From Clostridiaceae bacterium BL-3 (GTDB taxonomy: Bacteria > Bacillota > Clostridia > Clostridiales > Clostridiaceae): 64,000 nt of DNA. How positions within the stretch are numbered: the first letter of the stretch is position 1; the number at the start of each line of letters is the position of its first letter. Below are positions 8,528 through 17,359 of the stretch, piece by piece. Location: positions 62,001-126,000 of the forward strand of contig CADDXC010000002.1 of the NCBI GenBank assembly GCA_902809985.1, written 5' to 3'. The notes under the pieces were generated by a model. That model did not search any database. It was not told the origin of the DNA and saw only the letters and a list, made by a program, of their open reading frames with translations. The position numbers were made by a program, and so were the translations under genes.

Positions 8528-9741
8528 TAAAAGTATGCTGTGTTATTGCTGCATTTATCTTATGGTTATATATATTTAATATAGAAAACCCTATGACAGA
8601 AAGAAAAATTGTAGTTCCTGTAACTATAGTAAATAAAAATGTACTTGCTCAATCAAAGCTTGTTCAGGTGGGTAATGAACAGCCTAATGTATCTCTCGTA
8701 ATAAAAGGAAATGCTTCTGATGTATATTCGGTAAGGCCCAGTGATTTTCAATTGAACTCGGATTTAAGTGCTTATGTTATGAAAAAGGGAGAAAATAATA
8801 TACCGGTAACTGTAAAAAAGAGCCCCAGTAATATAAGTATAATAAATAATCAAAATTTATGGATAAAAATACAGTTAGACGAATTAAAGGAAAAATTTGT
8901 ATCCATAAAAATAATACTAAGAGGAAAACCCAAAGAAGGATATTATGCTCTAGATCCTGTCTTGAAAACAGAAAAAGCAAAAATAAGCGGTGCTCAAGAT
9001 TCAATAAATGCGGTGAAATATGCTGCAGCTATATATGATTTAAAATATGCTCAAAATGACATAAGTACAACATTATCGCTTCAACCTCAAGATGTATCTG
9101 GAAATTTAATAAAAGATACCAGTATAAGTCCTTCTGCTGTTAAGGTTGTCATACCTATTGGAAAAATAAAAACCGTTCCAGTAAATATTAAAGTTCGTGG
9201 TAATTCTATAAATGGTTCGGAAACTAATTTGATGACTGCTGTGCCGGATAAGGTAGATATAGCTGGCAATGAAAGTGTGATAAAGAATATAAGTGGAATA
9301 GATACAGAGCCTGTTGATTTAAGCAAAATAGGAAGTGCAGAAAGTACACAGATCAAGTTAGTAGTTCCAGAAGGGGTAAAATTAGTAAATAGTGATGGAG
9401 TGATACAATTAAAATTGAATTCGAGTACATTTAAAGTTGATGGGGAATCGCAGAGGCAATTAAATTTGAATATACTTGTTAGGAATTTAAGTGACAATTA
9501 TACAGCCAAATTGAGCAGCGGGAGTGTATCGATAGTAGTTTCTGGATCTGATAGTATTCTAAATAATCTAAATGAAAATAGTATAGCTTGCTTTGTAGAT
9601 GCGGATTCGATGGATGAAGGGGTTCACTCCGCCAATGTAGTGATATCTCTACCTCAGGGATTGACATTAGTATCTCAAAATCCGCAGAGTGTGAATTTAG
9701 AAATAAGTAAAAAAACGTCGGAGGGACAAAATGGCCATTAG
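8494..9741 (+). CDS. cdaR: CdaR, YbbR-domain regulator of CdaA
   Basis: The protein has 415 residues from GTG 8494. One N-terminal membrane helix (about residues 9-26) is followed by a long extracellular region of repeated YbbR domains. Each carries the strand pattern seen in VPVTIVNKN, VSIKIILRG, VPVNIKVRG and LNLNILVRN. YbbR/CdaR binds CdaA and tunes c-di-AMP production. It is translationally coupled to cdaA and overlaps the next gene by 11 bases. Start codon choice is constrained by the overlap and by the basic residues before the membrane helix. Confidence 0.92.
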   Translation: MEEENKKNQILIKVCCVIAAFILWLYIFNIENPMTERKIVVPVTIVNKNVLAQSKLVQVGNEQPNVSLVIKGNASDVYSVRPSDFQLNSDLSAYVMKKGENNIPVTVKKSPSNISIINNQNLWIKIQLDELKEKFVSIKIILRGKPKEGYYALDPVLKTEKAKISGAQDSINAVKYAAAIYDLKYAQNDISTTLSLQPQDVSGNLIKDTSISPSAVKVVIPIGKIKTVPVNIKVRGNSINGSETNLMTAVPDKVDIAGNESVIKNISGIDTEPVDLSKIGSAESTQIKLVVPEGVKLVNSDGVIQLKLNSSTFKVDGESQRQLNLNILVRNLSDNYTAKLSSGSVSIVVSGSDSILNNLNENSIACFVDADSMDEGVHSANVVISLPQGLTLVSQNPQSVNLEISKKTSEGQNGH

Positions 9742-11320
9742 AATTAATAATTTGATTATGGGTATAGATGGAAATTTAGAAGAATTGAAAAGTAAATCTG
9801 CAAAAAAACTTAGAATAAGTAAAAGTGATATTGAAAAATTTAGAGTACTGAGAAGATCTATAGATGCCAGAAGAAAGAACAGTATAAAATTTAATTATTC
9901 TGTAGAAGTAGTATGCTCAGCAGAAAAAAAATTAAAGTCAGTGGATAAAGATGTAATAATAGAAGGAAGAACTGTACGATGGAAAATAATTCCGGGGAGA
10001 AAGGAAATGGATTCCAGACCTGTAGTTGTTGGAATGGGGCCTGCAGGTATGTTTGCAGGCCTTCTTTTGGCAAGAAAAGGATACAGACCGCTTATAATAG
10101 AAAGAGGGGAAAAAATTGAAGATAGAGCAAAAACAGTAAATAGATTTTGGACCACCGGCAAGCTGAATTTAGAATCCAACGTTCAGTTCGGAGAGGGTGG
10201 AGCGGGTACTTTTTCCGATGGCAAATTGACTACTAGAATAAAGGATAAAAGATGTGATTTTATTTTGGATACATTTTCGAAATATGGTGCCCCTGATGAA
10301 ATTACATATGATGGCAAGCCTCATATAGGAACAGATAACTTAAAAATTGTGGTTAAAAATATAAGAAATAAAATATTAAAATTAGGGGGAGAAATACTAT
10401 TTAACAGCAGGCTGGAGGATTTAATGATAGAAAACAAAAAATTAAAGGGTCTAATTGTAAATGGAAGTGAAATTCCCTGCAGCAATTTAATACTTGCTAT
10501 AGGACACAGTTCTAGAGATACATATGAAATGCTTTTTAGAAGAAAAGTATTCATGGAGCCCAAAGCTTTTGCTGTAGGTGTTAGGGTGGAGCATTCACAG
10601 CACATGATAGATATAAGTCAATATGGGAAATTTGCAGGGCATCCTAAATTGGGCCCTGCAGATTATAGGCTTACATATAAATCTAAAAGTGGAAGAGGGG
10701 TCTACAGTTTTTGTATGTGTCCTGGAGGAGAAGTTGTATCTGCGGCTTCAGAAGAAGGGGCACTTGCGACTAATGGAATGAGCTATTATAAGAGAAATCT
10801 TGATAATGCAAATTCTGCTGTGGTAGTAACTGTTGATGAGAATGATTTTCAAGGTAATTCCCCTCTAAAAGGTATGGAATTTCAAAGATATTATGAAAGG
10901 TTAGCGTACAAATTAGGGGGAGGAAATTACGTTGCTCCGGTGCAGTTGATCAGGGATTTTATAAGGGAGAAAATTTCTACTGGATTTGGTGAAGTAAAGC
11001 CTACTTACAGACCGGGATATGAGTTTAGAGATTTAAAGCAGTGCCTTCCATCAAAGGTAGTTATAGGATTGAAGGAAGGTTTTATCTACTTTGAGAAGAA
11101 AATACCCGGATATGCGGAGGGTGATGGAGTAATAACAGGTATTGAAACTAGAACTTCTGCGCCTGTTAGAATACTTAGAAACAATAGTTTTGAAAGTATA
11201 TCCTTAAGTGGACTATATCCCTGTGGAGAAGGTGCAGGATATGCAGGGGGTATAGTATCTGCTGCAGTAGATGGTATTAAGGCAGCGGAAAGCATAATTG
11301 AAAACTATAGACCTTTCTGA
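9731..11320 (+). CDS. FAD-dependent dehydrogenase of unknown substrate (COG2509-like)
   Basis: The protein has 529 residues. A roughly 90-residue N-terminal domain (KLRISKSDIEKFRVLRRSID) precedes an FAD-binding Rossmann motif (VVGMGPAGMFAGLLLARKG). Internal motifs include QFGEGGAGTFSDGKLTTR, and the C-terminal FAD segment is GLYPCGEGAGYAGGIVSAA. This architecture is that of a widespread but uncharacterised family of NAD(FAD)-utilising dehydrogenases. It overlaps cdaR by 11 bases, so it is in the c-di-AMP operon, though a role in that signalling is not shown. No substrate can be inferred. Confidence 0.85.
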   Translation: MAIRINNLIMGIDGNLEELKSKSAKKLRISKSDIEKFRVLRRSIDARRKNSIKFNYSVEVVCSAEKKLKSVDKDVIIEGRTVRWKIIPGRKEMDSRPVVVGMGPAGMFAGLLLARKGYRPLIIERGEKIEDRAKTVNRFWTTGKLNLESNVQFGEGGAGTFSDGKLTTRIKDKRCDFILDTFSKYGAPDEITYDGKPHIGTDNLKIVVKNIRNKILKLGGEILFNSRLEDLMIENKKLKGLIVNGSEIPCSNLILAIGHSSRDTYEMLFRRKVFMEPKAFAVGVRVEHSQHMIDISQYGKFAGHPKLGPADYRLTYKSKSGRGVYSFCMCPGGEVVSAASEEGALATNGMSYYKRNLDNANSAVVVTVDENDFQGNSPLKGMEFQRYYERLAYKLGGGNYVAPVQLIRDFIREKISTGFGEVKPTYRPGYEFRDLKQCLPSKVVIGLKEGFIYFEKKIPGYAEGDGVITGIETRTSAPVRILRNNSFESISLSGLYPCGEGAGYAGGIVSAAVDGIKAAESIIENYRPF

Positions 11321-11410
11321 GCAGTTGTGGGTATACTGGTACGTTTTCTTTTTAATATATATCTGGTAAAATGTGATTGTTGAAGAATATATTTTACGGG
11401 GGTATTTTAT

Positions 11411-12496
11411 ATGGACAATATTATACTGGTAATTAATCCTGGTTCTACATCAACTAAAATAGCATTATTTGAAAATGAAGAATGTAAAATTTCAGATAAT
11501 ATATTACATGATGTGGATAAAATAAAAAAGTTTAAAAGCATATATGCTCAAAAGGAAATGCGCACTGAAGTTGTATTAGATTGGCTTAGATCCAACAATG
11601 TAGTATTAAACAGATTGTCTGCTGTAGTAGGGAGAGGAGGGCTGCTGCGTTCTATGCCTGGAGGAACCTATAAGGTCACGCAGAAAATGCTGGAGGATCT
11701 GAAGATAGGTTATCAAGCACAGCATGCCTCTAATTTAGGAGGAATTATTGCAAATATAATAGCCCAAAAAGCTGGCGTACAGGCATTTATAGTGGATCCA
11801 GTAGCAGTAGATGAAATAGATGACATTTCAAGAATATCAGGCATACCACAGATTGTAAGAAAATCTCTCGTTCATGCGTTGAATACCAAAGCCGTTTGTA
11901 GAAAAGTATGCCGTAAGTTTCATAAAGATTTTGACAGAAGCTCTTTTGTGGTTGCACACATAGGTGGAGGCATATCTGTATCTCCTGTTAAGAATGGAAG
12001 AATAATTGATACAAATAATGCCAATGAAGAAGGGCCTTTTTCACCAGAAAGAGCAGGGACTCTGCCCTGTGGAGATTTAATAGAATTGGCCTTTAGCGGT
12101 AAATACACCCGTGAAGAACTGAGAGAGAAAATAGTAGGTAGGGGAGGACTTGTAGCTTATTTGGGAACTAATAATGGTAAGGAAATAGCAAATAGGATTG
12201 AAAATGGGGACAAAAAGGCTAAATTCATACTTGAAGCAATGGCATATCAGATTGCTAAGGAAATAGGGGCCATGTCAGTGGATCTTAATGGACAAGTAGA
12301 TGCGGTAATATTAACCGGAGGAATGGCTTATAGTAGAGTTCTTACGAATGTCATAAAAAATATGGTAGCTTTTATTGCCCCTGTTGAAATAATACCAGGT
12401 GAACTTGAAATGCTGGCCTTAGCTCAAGGGGCGCTAAGAGTACTTCAGGGAAAAGAAAGGGTAAAAATTTATGATGAAGAGGTATCTTTTACATAG
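11411..12496 (+). CDS. buk: butyrate kinase (first of two)
   Basis: It converts butyryl-phosphate (or branched acyl-phosphates) and ADP to acid and ATP. The protein has 361 residues, the normal length. The ASKHA-fold phosphate motif INPGSTSTKIA is at the N-terminus. Other family motifs are VVGRGGLL, AHIGGGISV, GPFSPERAGTLP, GRGGLVAYLGTN and ILTGGMAYS. No phosphotransbutyrylase gene lies beside it, so acyl-phosphate must come from an enzyme encoded elsewhere. Downstream vor genes suggest branched-chain acyl-CoA as a possible source. Start ATG 11411 follows a weak GGGGG. Confidence 0.93.
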   Translation: MDNIILVINPGSTSTKIALFENEECKISDNILHDVDKIKKFKSIYAQKEMRTEVVLDWLRSNNVVLNRLSAVVGRGGLLRSMPGGTYKVTQKMLEDLKIGYQAQHASNLGGIIANIIAQKAGVQAFIVDPVAVDEIDDISRISGIPQIVRKSLVHALNTKAVCRKVCRKFHKDFDRSSFVVAHIGGGISVSPVKNGRIIDTNNANEEGPFSPERAGTLPCGDLIELAFSGKYTREELREKIVGRGGLVAYLGTNNGKEIANRIENGDKKAKFILEAMAYQIAKEIGAMSVDLNGQVDAVILTGGMAYSRVLTNVIKNMVAFIAPVEIIPGELEMLALAQGALRVLQGKERVKIYDEEVSFT

Positions 12497-12544
12497 GTAC
12501 ATATTATCAATGAAACGGCCAATAGGATTTTGAGGAGGGAAAAT

Positions 12545-13621
12545 ATGGAATACAGAATTTTAGTGATTGATCCTGGTTCTACATCTACTAAAGTATATGT
12601 TTGTGAAGGTAAAAAAGAGATATTGAAAGAAACTATAATGTATTCATCATCTTACATAAATAAATATGATAGAGTTTATGACCAGTTTCAGTTCAGAAAA
12701 GAAGATGTATTAAAAATATTGAGGAAAAGAAGTTTTGATTTAAATACCTTAAGTGCAGTTGTTGGGAGGGGTGGTCTTTTAAATCTTAGAGAAGATAAAA
12801 TTTATAGGATAAATGAAGCTATGATAGAGGATTTAAAAGTGGGGATACAAGGTGAACATGCTTCAAATTTAGGAGCTATAATAGCAGATAGTATAGCAGG
12901 CCCTTTGAAAATACCTGCATTTACAATAAATTCAGTTACTGTGGATGAATTATGGGACATAGCGAGGATATCAGGCATGCCTGATATAACTAGGAAAAGT
13001 AAATTTCATGCTTTGAATCAAAAAGCGGTAGCGAAAAAATATGCTGCTGATATAGGTATGGATTATGCAGATTTAAATTTGATAGTTGCTCATATGGGCG
13101 GCGGAGTCTCAGTAGGGGCACATAAAAGAGGGAGAGTTGTAGATGTAAATAATGCATTGGATGGAGATGGACCATTTACTCCAGAAAGAGCTGGTGGAAT
13201 TCCGGTAGGAGATCTGGTAAATCTTTGTTATAGTTGCAAATATAGCTACCACAAGATGAAGAGAATAATAGCTGGAGAAGGTGGAATGGTGGCTTACCTG
13301 GGTACAAATGATTTTAGGAAATTGGAGATGATGGTGAATATGGGAGACAAAAAGGCCCGAATAATTTTAGATGCCTTTATACTTCAAGTATCCAAAGAAA
13401 TAGGAAAATGTGCAGCGGTTCTTTCGGGAGATGTGAATGCTATAATTTTAACAGGCGGCATAGCCTACAGCGAAAATGTGGTAAATAAATTAAAAGAGAG
13501 GGTATCTTTTATCTCATCTGTGATTTGTATTCCTGAAAGATATGAGCTGTTGGAACTGGCACAAGTGGGATTTAGAGCTTTGAATGGAGAAGAAATTAAA
13601 GAATATAAAATAATTAGTTAG
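12545..13621 (+). CDS. buk: butyrate kinase (second of two)
   Basis: The protein has 358 residues. The start ATG 12545 has GAGGAGGG at 12531-12538; the TTG at 12530 would precede the ribosome site. The same kinase motifs occur as in the first copy (IDPGSTSTKVYV, VVGRGGLL, AHMGGGVSV, GPFTPERAGG, GEGGMVAYLGTN, ILTGGIAYS). The two proteins are clearly diverged, so this is an old duplication and each may favour a different acyl chain. It lies 48 bases after the first copy and is likely co-transcribed. Confidence 0.93.
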   Translation: MEYRILVIDPGSTSTKVYVCEGKKEILKETIMYSSSYINKYDRVYDQFQFRKEDVLKILRKRSFDLNTLSAVVGRGGLLNLREDKIYRINEAMIEDLKVGIQGEHASNLGAIIADSIAGPLKIPAFTINSVTVDELWDIARISGMPDITRKSKFHALNQKAVAKKYAADIGMDYADLNLIVAHMGGGVSVGAHKRGRVVDVNNALDGDGPFTPERAGGIPVGDLVNLCYSCKYSYHKMKRIIAGEGGMVAYLGTNDFRKLEMMVNMGDKKARIILDAFILQVSKEIGKCAAVLSGDVNAIILTGGIAYSENVVNKLKERVSFISSVICIPERYELLELAQVGFRALNGEEIKEYKIIS

Positions 13622-13685
13622 AAATGTGAGAAATTTGTGATATAATATATTTAAGAAAGTATAAAAAAATCATATGAATCTTTAA

Positions 13686-13714
13686 TTGACAGTTATTATT
13701 CATATTTTTGATAA
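13686..13714 (+). promoter_or_regulatory. possible sigma-A promoter for the P-loop ATPase gene
   Basis: TTGACA at 13686-13691 and TGATAA at 13709-13714 are 17 bases apart. The -10 is imperfect. They lie about 115 bases before ATG 13828 and within an AT-rich inverted repeat (ATATGAAT/ATTCATAT). Confidence 0.35.
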
Positions 13715-13827
13715 TTATCAGGCATTTTAAATGTTTTGCCTAAAGGATAGAATTGTTTTATGCTCTATATGAAACCGTTTACCAGATGCGCAACGTTGGG
13801 TATAAGTTCTTCAAATGAGGTGATAAA

Positions 13828-14490
13828 ATGAGTAGAATTAAGATATTTACAGGTCATTTTGGAAGTGGTAAAACTGAAATAGCTATTAATTCTGCAATAA
13901 ATACTGCAAATGAAAATAAAAAAACAGCAATAGTAGATTTAGATATAGTAAATCCATACTTTTGTACAAGAAGTTTGAAAAATGAACTAGAAAAAAAAGG
14001 TGTAAGAGTTATATCATCAGATCCTAATCTATTGAACGCAGAATTGATGGTAATACCTGCTGAAGTGCTTTCAGTATTCAATGACAAAAGCTATCAGGCA
14101 TTTTTTGATGTAGGGGGAGATGACCAAGGAGCTGTAGCACTTGGACAATTTAACAGATTTTTCAATAGTGAACCCTATGATATGTATTATGTAATTAATA
14201 ACAAAAGACCGTTGACCTCAAATGAAGAGGATACTGAAAGATATATAAAATTCATAGAAACTTCATCTAGATTAAAAGTAACTCATCTCATTTCAAATAA
14301 TAATTTGTCCTATGAAACTACTGTATCGGATATACTGGAAGGGGATAAACTGGTTGAAAAATTATCTGGCAAATTGAAAATTCCCCATGCATATACTGTA
14401 TGCAGGAAGGATCTAGCAGATGAAGTTCAGGGTAAGATAAATACAAAAGTATTTCCTATAGATATTTATATGAAGACACCCTGGGAATAG
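13828..14490 (+). CDS. P-loop ATP-binding protein (MinD/ParA-like)
   Basis: The protein has 220 residues. The Walker A motif GHFGSGKTE is at residues 9-17 and a second acidic strand is AIVDLDIVNPYF. AFFDVGGDDQGAVALGQF serves as the Walker B region. The layout resembles the SIMIBI class (MinD, CobQ/CobB, nitrogenase iron protein), but no [4Fe-4S] cysteines are visible. It precedes the ketoacid:ferredoxin oxidoreductase operon and may help assemble or regulate it. That role is inferred from position only. GAGGTG provides the ribosome site. Confidence 0.75.
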   Translation: MSRIKIFTGHFGSGKTEIAINSAINTANENKKTAIVDLDIVNPYFCTRSLKNELEKKGVRVISSDPNLLNAELMVIPAEVLSVFNDKSYQAFFDVGGDDQGAVALGQFNRFFNSEPYDMYYVINNKRPLTSNEEDTERYIKFIETSSRLKVTHLISNNNLSYETTVSDILEGDKLVEKLSGKLKIPHAYTVCRKDLADEVQGKINTKVFPIDIYMKTPWE

Positions 14491-14634
14491 GATATTTGGA
14501 AATTAGGTATTTTAAAACAATCAATATGCTAGAAATAAAATTCATATAAAGTTAAAGGTGTTAAATTTATTATCTAGAGACATTACAATCAATTACAATT
14601 ATTTAATAGCTAAATTTTTAGGAGGGGATTTCTC

Positions 14635-14844
14635 ATGCCAAAAGTAACTTTTAGGGAAGAGAGATGCAAAGGCTGTGGACATTGTATAGAAGTCTGTCCA
14701 AAAAAGATTGTGTCATTTTCCACCAAGTTAAATGCAAAAGGGTATCATCCGGCTACTGTTCCAGAAGATAAAATGGAAGAATGTGTAGCATGTGCATCTT
14801 GCGCTAGAATATGTCCAGACTGTGTAATAACTGTTGAAAAATAA
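14635..14844 (+). CDS. vorD: 2-ketoacid:ferredoxin oxidoreductase, delta (ferredoxin-like) subunit
   Basis: The protein has 69 residues with two [4Fe-4S] motifs, CKGCGHCIEVCPK and CVACASCARICPD. It carries electrons from the catalytic TPP site to ferredoxin. It is followed at 18 bases by the alpha subunit in the order delta-alpha-beta-gamma, the layout of VOR/KOR enzymes that oxidise branched-chain 2-ketoacids or 2-oxoglutarate to acyl-CoA. Which ketoacid is used cannot be read from sequence alone. The start has an AGGAGGGG site. Confidence 0.9.
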   Translation: MPKVTFREERCKGCGHCIEVCPKKIVSFSTKLNAKGYHPATVPEDKMEECVACASCARICPDCVITVEK

Positions 14845-14862
14845 TAAGGAGGTAGGCTTTTT

Positions 14863-15933
14863 ATGGGAAAGAAGGTATTAATGAAGGGCAATGAGGCCAT
14901 AGGTGAAGCAGCTGTAAAAGCAGGATGTAAAGCTTTTTTTGGATATCCCATTACCCCGCAAACAGAAGTCGCAGCTTATATGTCCAAGGTTATGCCAAAG
15001 ATAGATAGAGTTTTTATTCAAGCTGAAAGTGAAGTAGCTGCTATAAACATGGTTTATGGTGCAGCTGGTAGTGGTGTCAGGTGTATGACATCTTCAAGCT
15101 CACCTGGAATTAGTTTGAAGTCAGAAGGTATATCATATATTGCAGCAGCGGAATTACCCTGTCTTATTATGAATATAGTAAGAGGAGGTCCAGGCCTTGG
15201 AAGCATACAGCCAGCTCAATCAGATTATTTTCAGGCGACAAAAGGCGGTGGACATGGAGATTATAATATGCCCGTATTTGCACCAGCTTCCATACAGGAA
15301 ATGATAGATTTAATACAGGATGCCTTTGACGTGGCTGATATGTACAGGACTCCCTGCATGGTAATGGGAGATGGAATGCTCGGACAGATGATGGAACCTG
15401 TGGAGTTTAAAGAAAGACCACAGAGAAAATTACCTGAGAAAACCTGGGCAGCTAATGGCCTTAATGGAAGGAAGAAGCATAATGTTATAAACTCCCTGTA
15501 CTTAGCACCTGAGGAATTAGAGAAACACAACAACAAACTTCAAGAGAAATTTAAGAGGATAAAAGAAAATGAAGTTAGATATGAATTGTATAATTGTGAT
15601 GAAGAATGTGATCTGATATTAGTGGCATATGGAACTACATCGAGAATATGCAAGAATGTAATTAAGATGGCTAAAAAAGAGGGAATAAATATAGGATTGA
15701 TAAGACCGATAACCTTGTGGCCGTTCCCAGTTGAAGCTTTTGAAAAAACTATAGATAAGACAAAACATGGTTATCTGTCTGTAGAGATGAGCTGTGGCCA
15801 GATGGTCTATGATGTAAAGTTGGCAGCTAACGGTAGAAAACCAGTAGATTTTTATGGAAGATCTGGAGGTATGGTTCCAGAACCTTCGGATATTTTAAAA
15901 AAGGTTAAGGCCATGATAGGAGGGGAAAAATAA
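14863..15933 (+). CDS. vorB: 2-ketoacid:ferredoxin oxidoreductase, alpha subunit
   Basis: The protein has 356 residues. The N-terminal pyrimidine-binding domain of TPP has KAFFGYPITPQTEVAAYM and AESEVAAINMVYGAAG. The C-terminal domain II includes DLILVAYGTTSRICKNVI. It forms the catalytic core with the beta subunit and makes acyl-CoA plus reduced ferredoxin. The stop overlaps the beta start by one base. The likely annotation is 3-methyl-2-oxobutanoate:ferredoxin oxidoreductase VorB; 2-oxoglutarate or indolepyruvate remain possible. Two butyrate kinases upstream favour branched-chain acyl products. Confidence 0.9.
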   Translation: MGKKVLMKGNEAIGEAAVKAGCKAFFGYPITPQTEVAAYMSKVMPKIDRVFIQAESEVAAINMVYGAAGSGVRCMTSSSSPGISLKSEGISYIAAAELPCLIMNIVRGGPGLGSIQPAQSDYFQATKGGGHGDYNMPVFAPASIQEMIDLIQDAFDVADMYRTPCMVMGDGMLGQMMEPVEFKERPQRKLPEKTWAANGLNGRKKHNVINSLYLAPEELEKHNNKLQEKFKRIKENEVRYELYNCDEECDLILVAYGTTSRICKNVIKMAKKEGINIGLIRPITLWPFPVEAFEKTIDKTKHGYLSVEMSCGQMVYDVKLAANGRKPVDFYGRSGGMVPEPSDILKKVKAMIGGEK

Positions 15934-16682
15934 TGACTGTAGTATATGAACCACCAAAATCACTGCTGGATGTGCCGACACATTACTGTCCAGGGTGTAC
16001 TCATGGAGTAATCCACAAATTAGTTGGAGAAGCAATAGACGAGCTTGGGATATTGGACAAAACTATTGCAGTTGTACCAGTAGGATGTTCAGTTCTAGCC
16101 TACAATTATTTTGCCTGTGATGTATTTGAAGCGTCCCATGGAAGAGCACCGGCAGTTGCTACAGGTGTAAAGAGAACTAATCCTGATAGTGTAGTATTTA
16201 CTTATCAAGGGGATGGAGATTTAGCAGCTATAGGTACTGCAGAAATAGTTCATGTAGCTACAAGGGGAGAAAATGTGACTACTATATTTGTGAATAACTG
16301 TATTTATGGTATGACTGGAGGTCAAATGGCTCCAACCACTTTACCGGGACAAGTTACTGAGACTACTCCTTATGGAAGAGATACAAAAATAGCTGGATAT
16401 CCAGTGAGGGTTTCTGAAATGATATCCACCCTTACAGGAGCATGTTATGTGGAGAGAGTTTCTGTAGATACTATACCTCATCTTTTAAAAGCTAAAAAAG
16501 CTATAAAAAAAGCATTTCAAAATCAATTGGAAGGAAAGGGATTTTCACTGGTTGAGGTTCTTTCAATATGCCCTACTAACTGGGGACTGTCGCCTAAAGA
16601 GGCAATGCAGTGGTTGAGAGATAACATGATACCATACTATCCTTTAGGAGTAAAAAAAGACACTACTGAGGAGGTGAAGTAA
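15933..16682 (+). CDS. vorA: 2-ketoacid:ferredoxin oxidoreductase, beta (TPP-binding) subunit
   Basis: The protein has 249 residues. Cys in HYCPGCTHG and the TPP diphosphate motif TYQGDGDLAAIGTAE with VNNCIYGMTGGQ match the family. It binds thiamine diphosphate and the proximal [4Fe-4S] cluster. It starts on the last base of the alpha gene and is followed after one base by the gamma gene, so the four genes form a tight operon. Confidence 0.92.
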   Translation: MTVVYEPPKSLLDVPTHYCPGCTHGVIHKLVGEAIDELGILDKTIAVVPVGCSVLAYNYFACDVFEASHGRAPAVATGVKRTNPDSVVFTYQGDGDLAAIGTAEIVHVATRGENVTTIFVNNCIYGMTGGQMAPTTLPGQVTETTPYGRDTKIAGYPVRVSEMISTLTGACYVERVSVDTIPHLLKAKKAIKKAFQNQLEGKGFSLVEVLSICPTNWGLSPKEAMQWLRDNMIPYYPLGVKKDTTEEVK

Positions 16683-16683
16683 G

Positions 16684-17214
16684 GTGGCATCACAACAGAT
16701 TATTTTTGCAGGATTTGGTGGACAGGGTATTTTGTCTATGGGTAAATTCTTGGCTTATGCAGGTATGGATGCCAACTTAAATGTTTCCTGGCTTCCTTCT
16801 TATGGACCTGAGATGAGGGGCGGGACAGCTAACTGTTCTGTAATATTGACCAATGAGGATATAGGCTCTCCCATAGTTTTGAGGGCGGATAGTATAGTTG
16901 TAATGAACAGACCTTCTCTAGAAAAATTTGAAAACTCTGTAGAACCTAATGGTATAATAGTAATGGATTCGGATTTAATAGATATTATGCCAAAGAGGAA
17001 AGATGTAAAGATCATAGCGATCCCGGCTCAAAGTCTAGCAGAAAAAATAGGGAGCAAAAAAATAGCTAATATGATTTTGTTGGGAGCCTTAGTAAAAGAA
17101 ACTGGAATAGTTTCTATGGATCAATTGCTCAGTTCTTTAAAAGATCATGGAAAAGAGAAATTCTTTGAATCCAATAAGGCAGCTGTGGAAAAAGGTATTG
17201 AATTTGTAAAGTAA
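16684..17214 (+). CDS. vorC: 2-ketoacid:ferredoxin oxidoreductase, gamma subunit
   Basis: The protein has 176 residues from GTG 16684, whose GAGGAGG ribosome site lies inside the end of the beta gene. Family motifs are FAGFGGQGILSMGKFLAYA and SYGPEMRGGTANCSV. It closes the heterotetramer and takes part in CoA binding. A terminator follows. Confidence 0.92.
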   Translation: MASQQIIFAGFGGQGILSMGKFLAYAGMDANLNVSWLPSYGPEMRGGTANCSVILTNEDIGSPIVLRADSIVVMNRPSLEKFENSVEPNGIIVMDSDLIDIMPKRKDVKIIAIPAQSLAEKIGSKKIANMILLGALVKETGIVSMDQLLSSLKDHGKEKFFESNKAAVEKGIEFVK

Positions 17215-17223
17215 GCTTTTGTT

Positions 17224-17272
17224 AAAGCACTTTATTGAATGCCATTTTGGTTATTTAATAAGGTGCTTTTTT
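17224..17272 (+). terminator. rho-independent terminator after the vor operon
   Basis: AAAGCACTTTATT and AATAAGGTGCTTTT pair across a loop of about 20 bases, ending in six T. Confidence 0.8.
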
Positions 17273-17359
17273 AAGTTATGGAAAAGTACGTTGTGGAAAT
17301 ATTTTTAATGTAATATAATATAAAAAGACAAATTAACTTTTAATAAGTGAGGTATTAGT

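Noticed and set aside
11338-11360. TGGTAC before the first butyrate kinase, a possible -24 element
   Set aside because: The -12 part is CTTTTT instead of TTGCW at the right spacing, so it does not fit a sigma-54 promoter.
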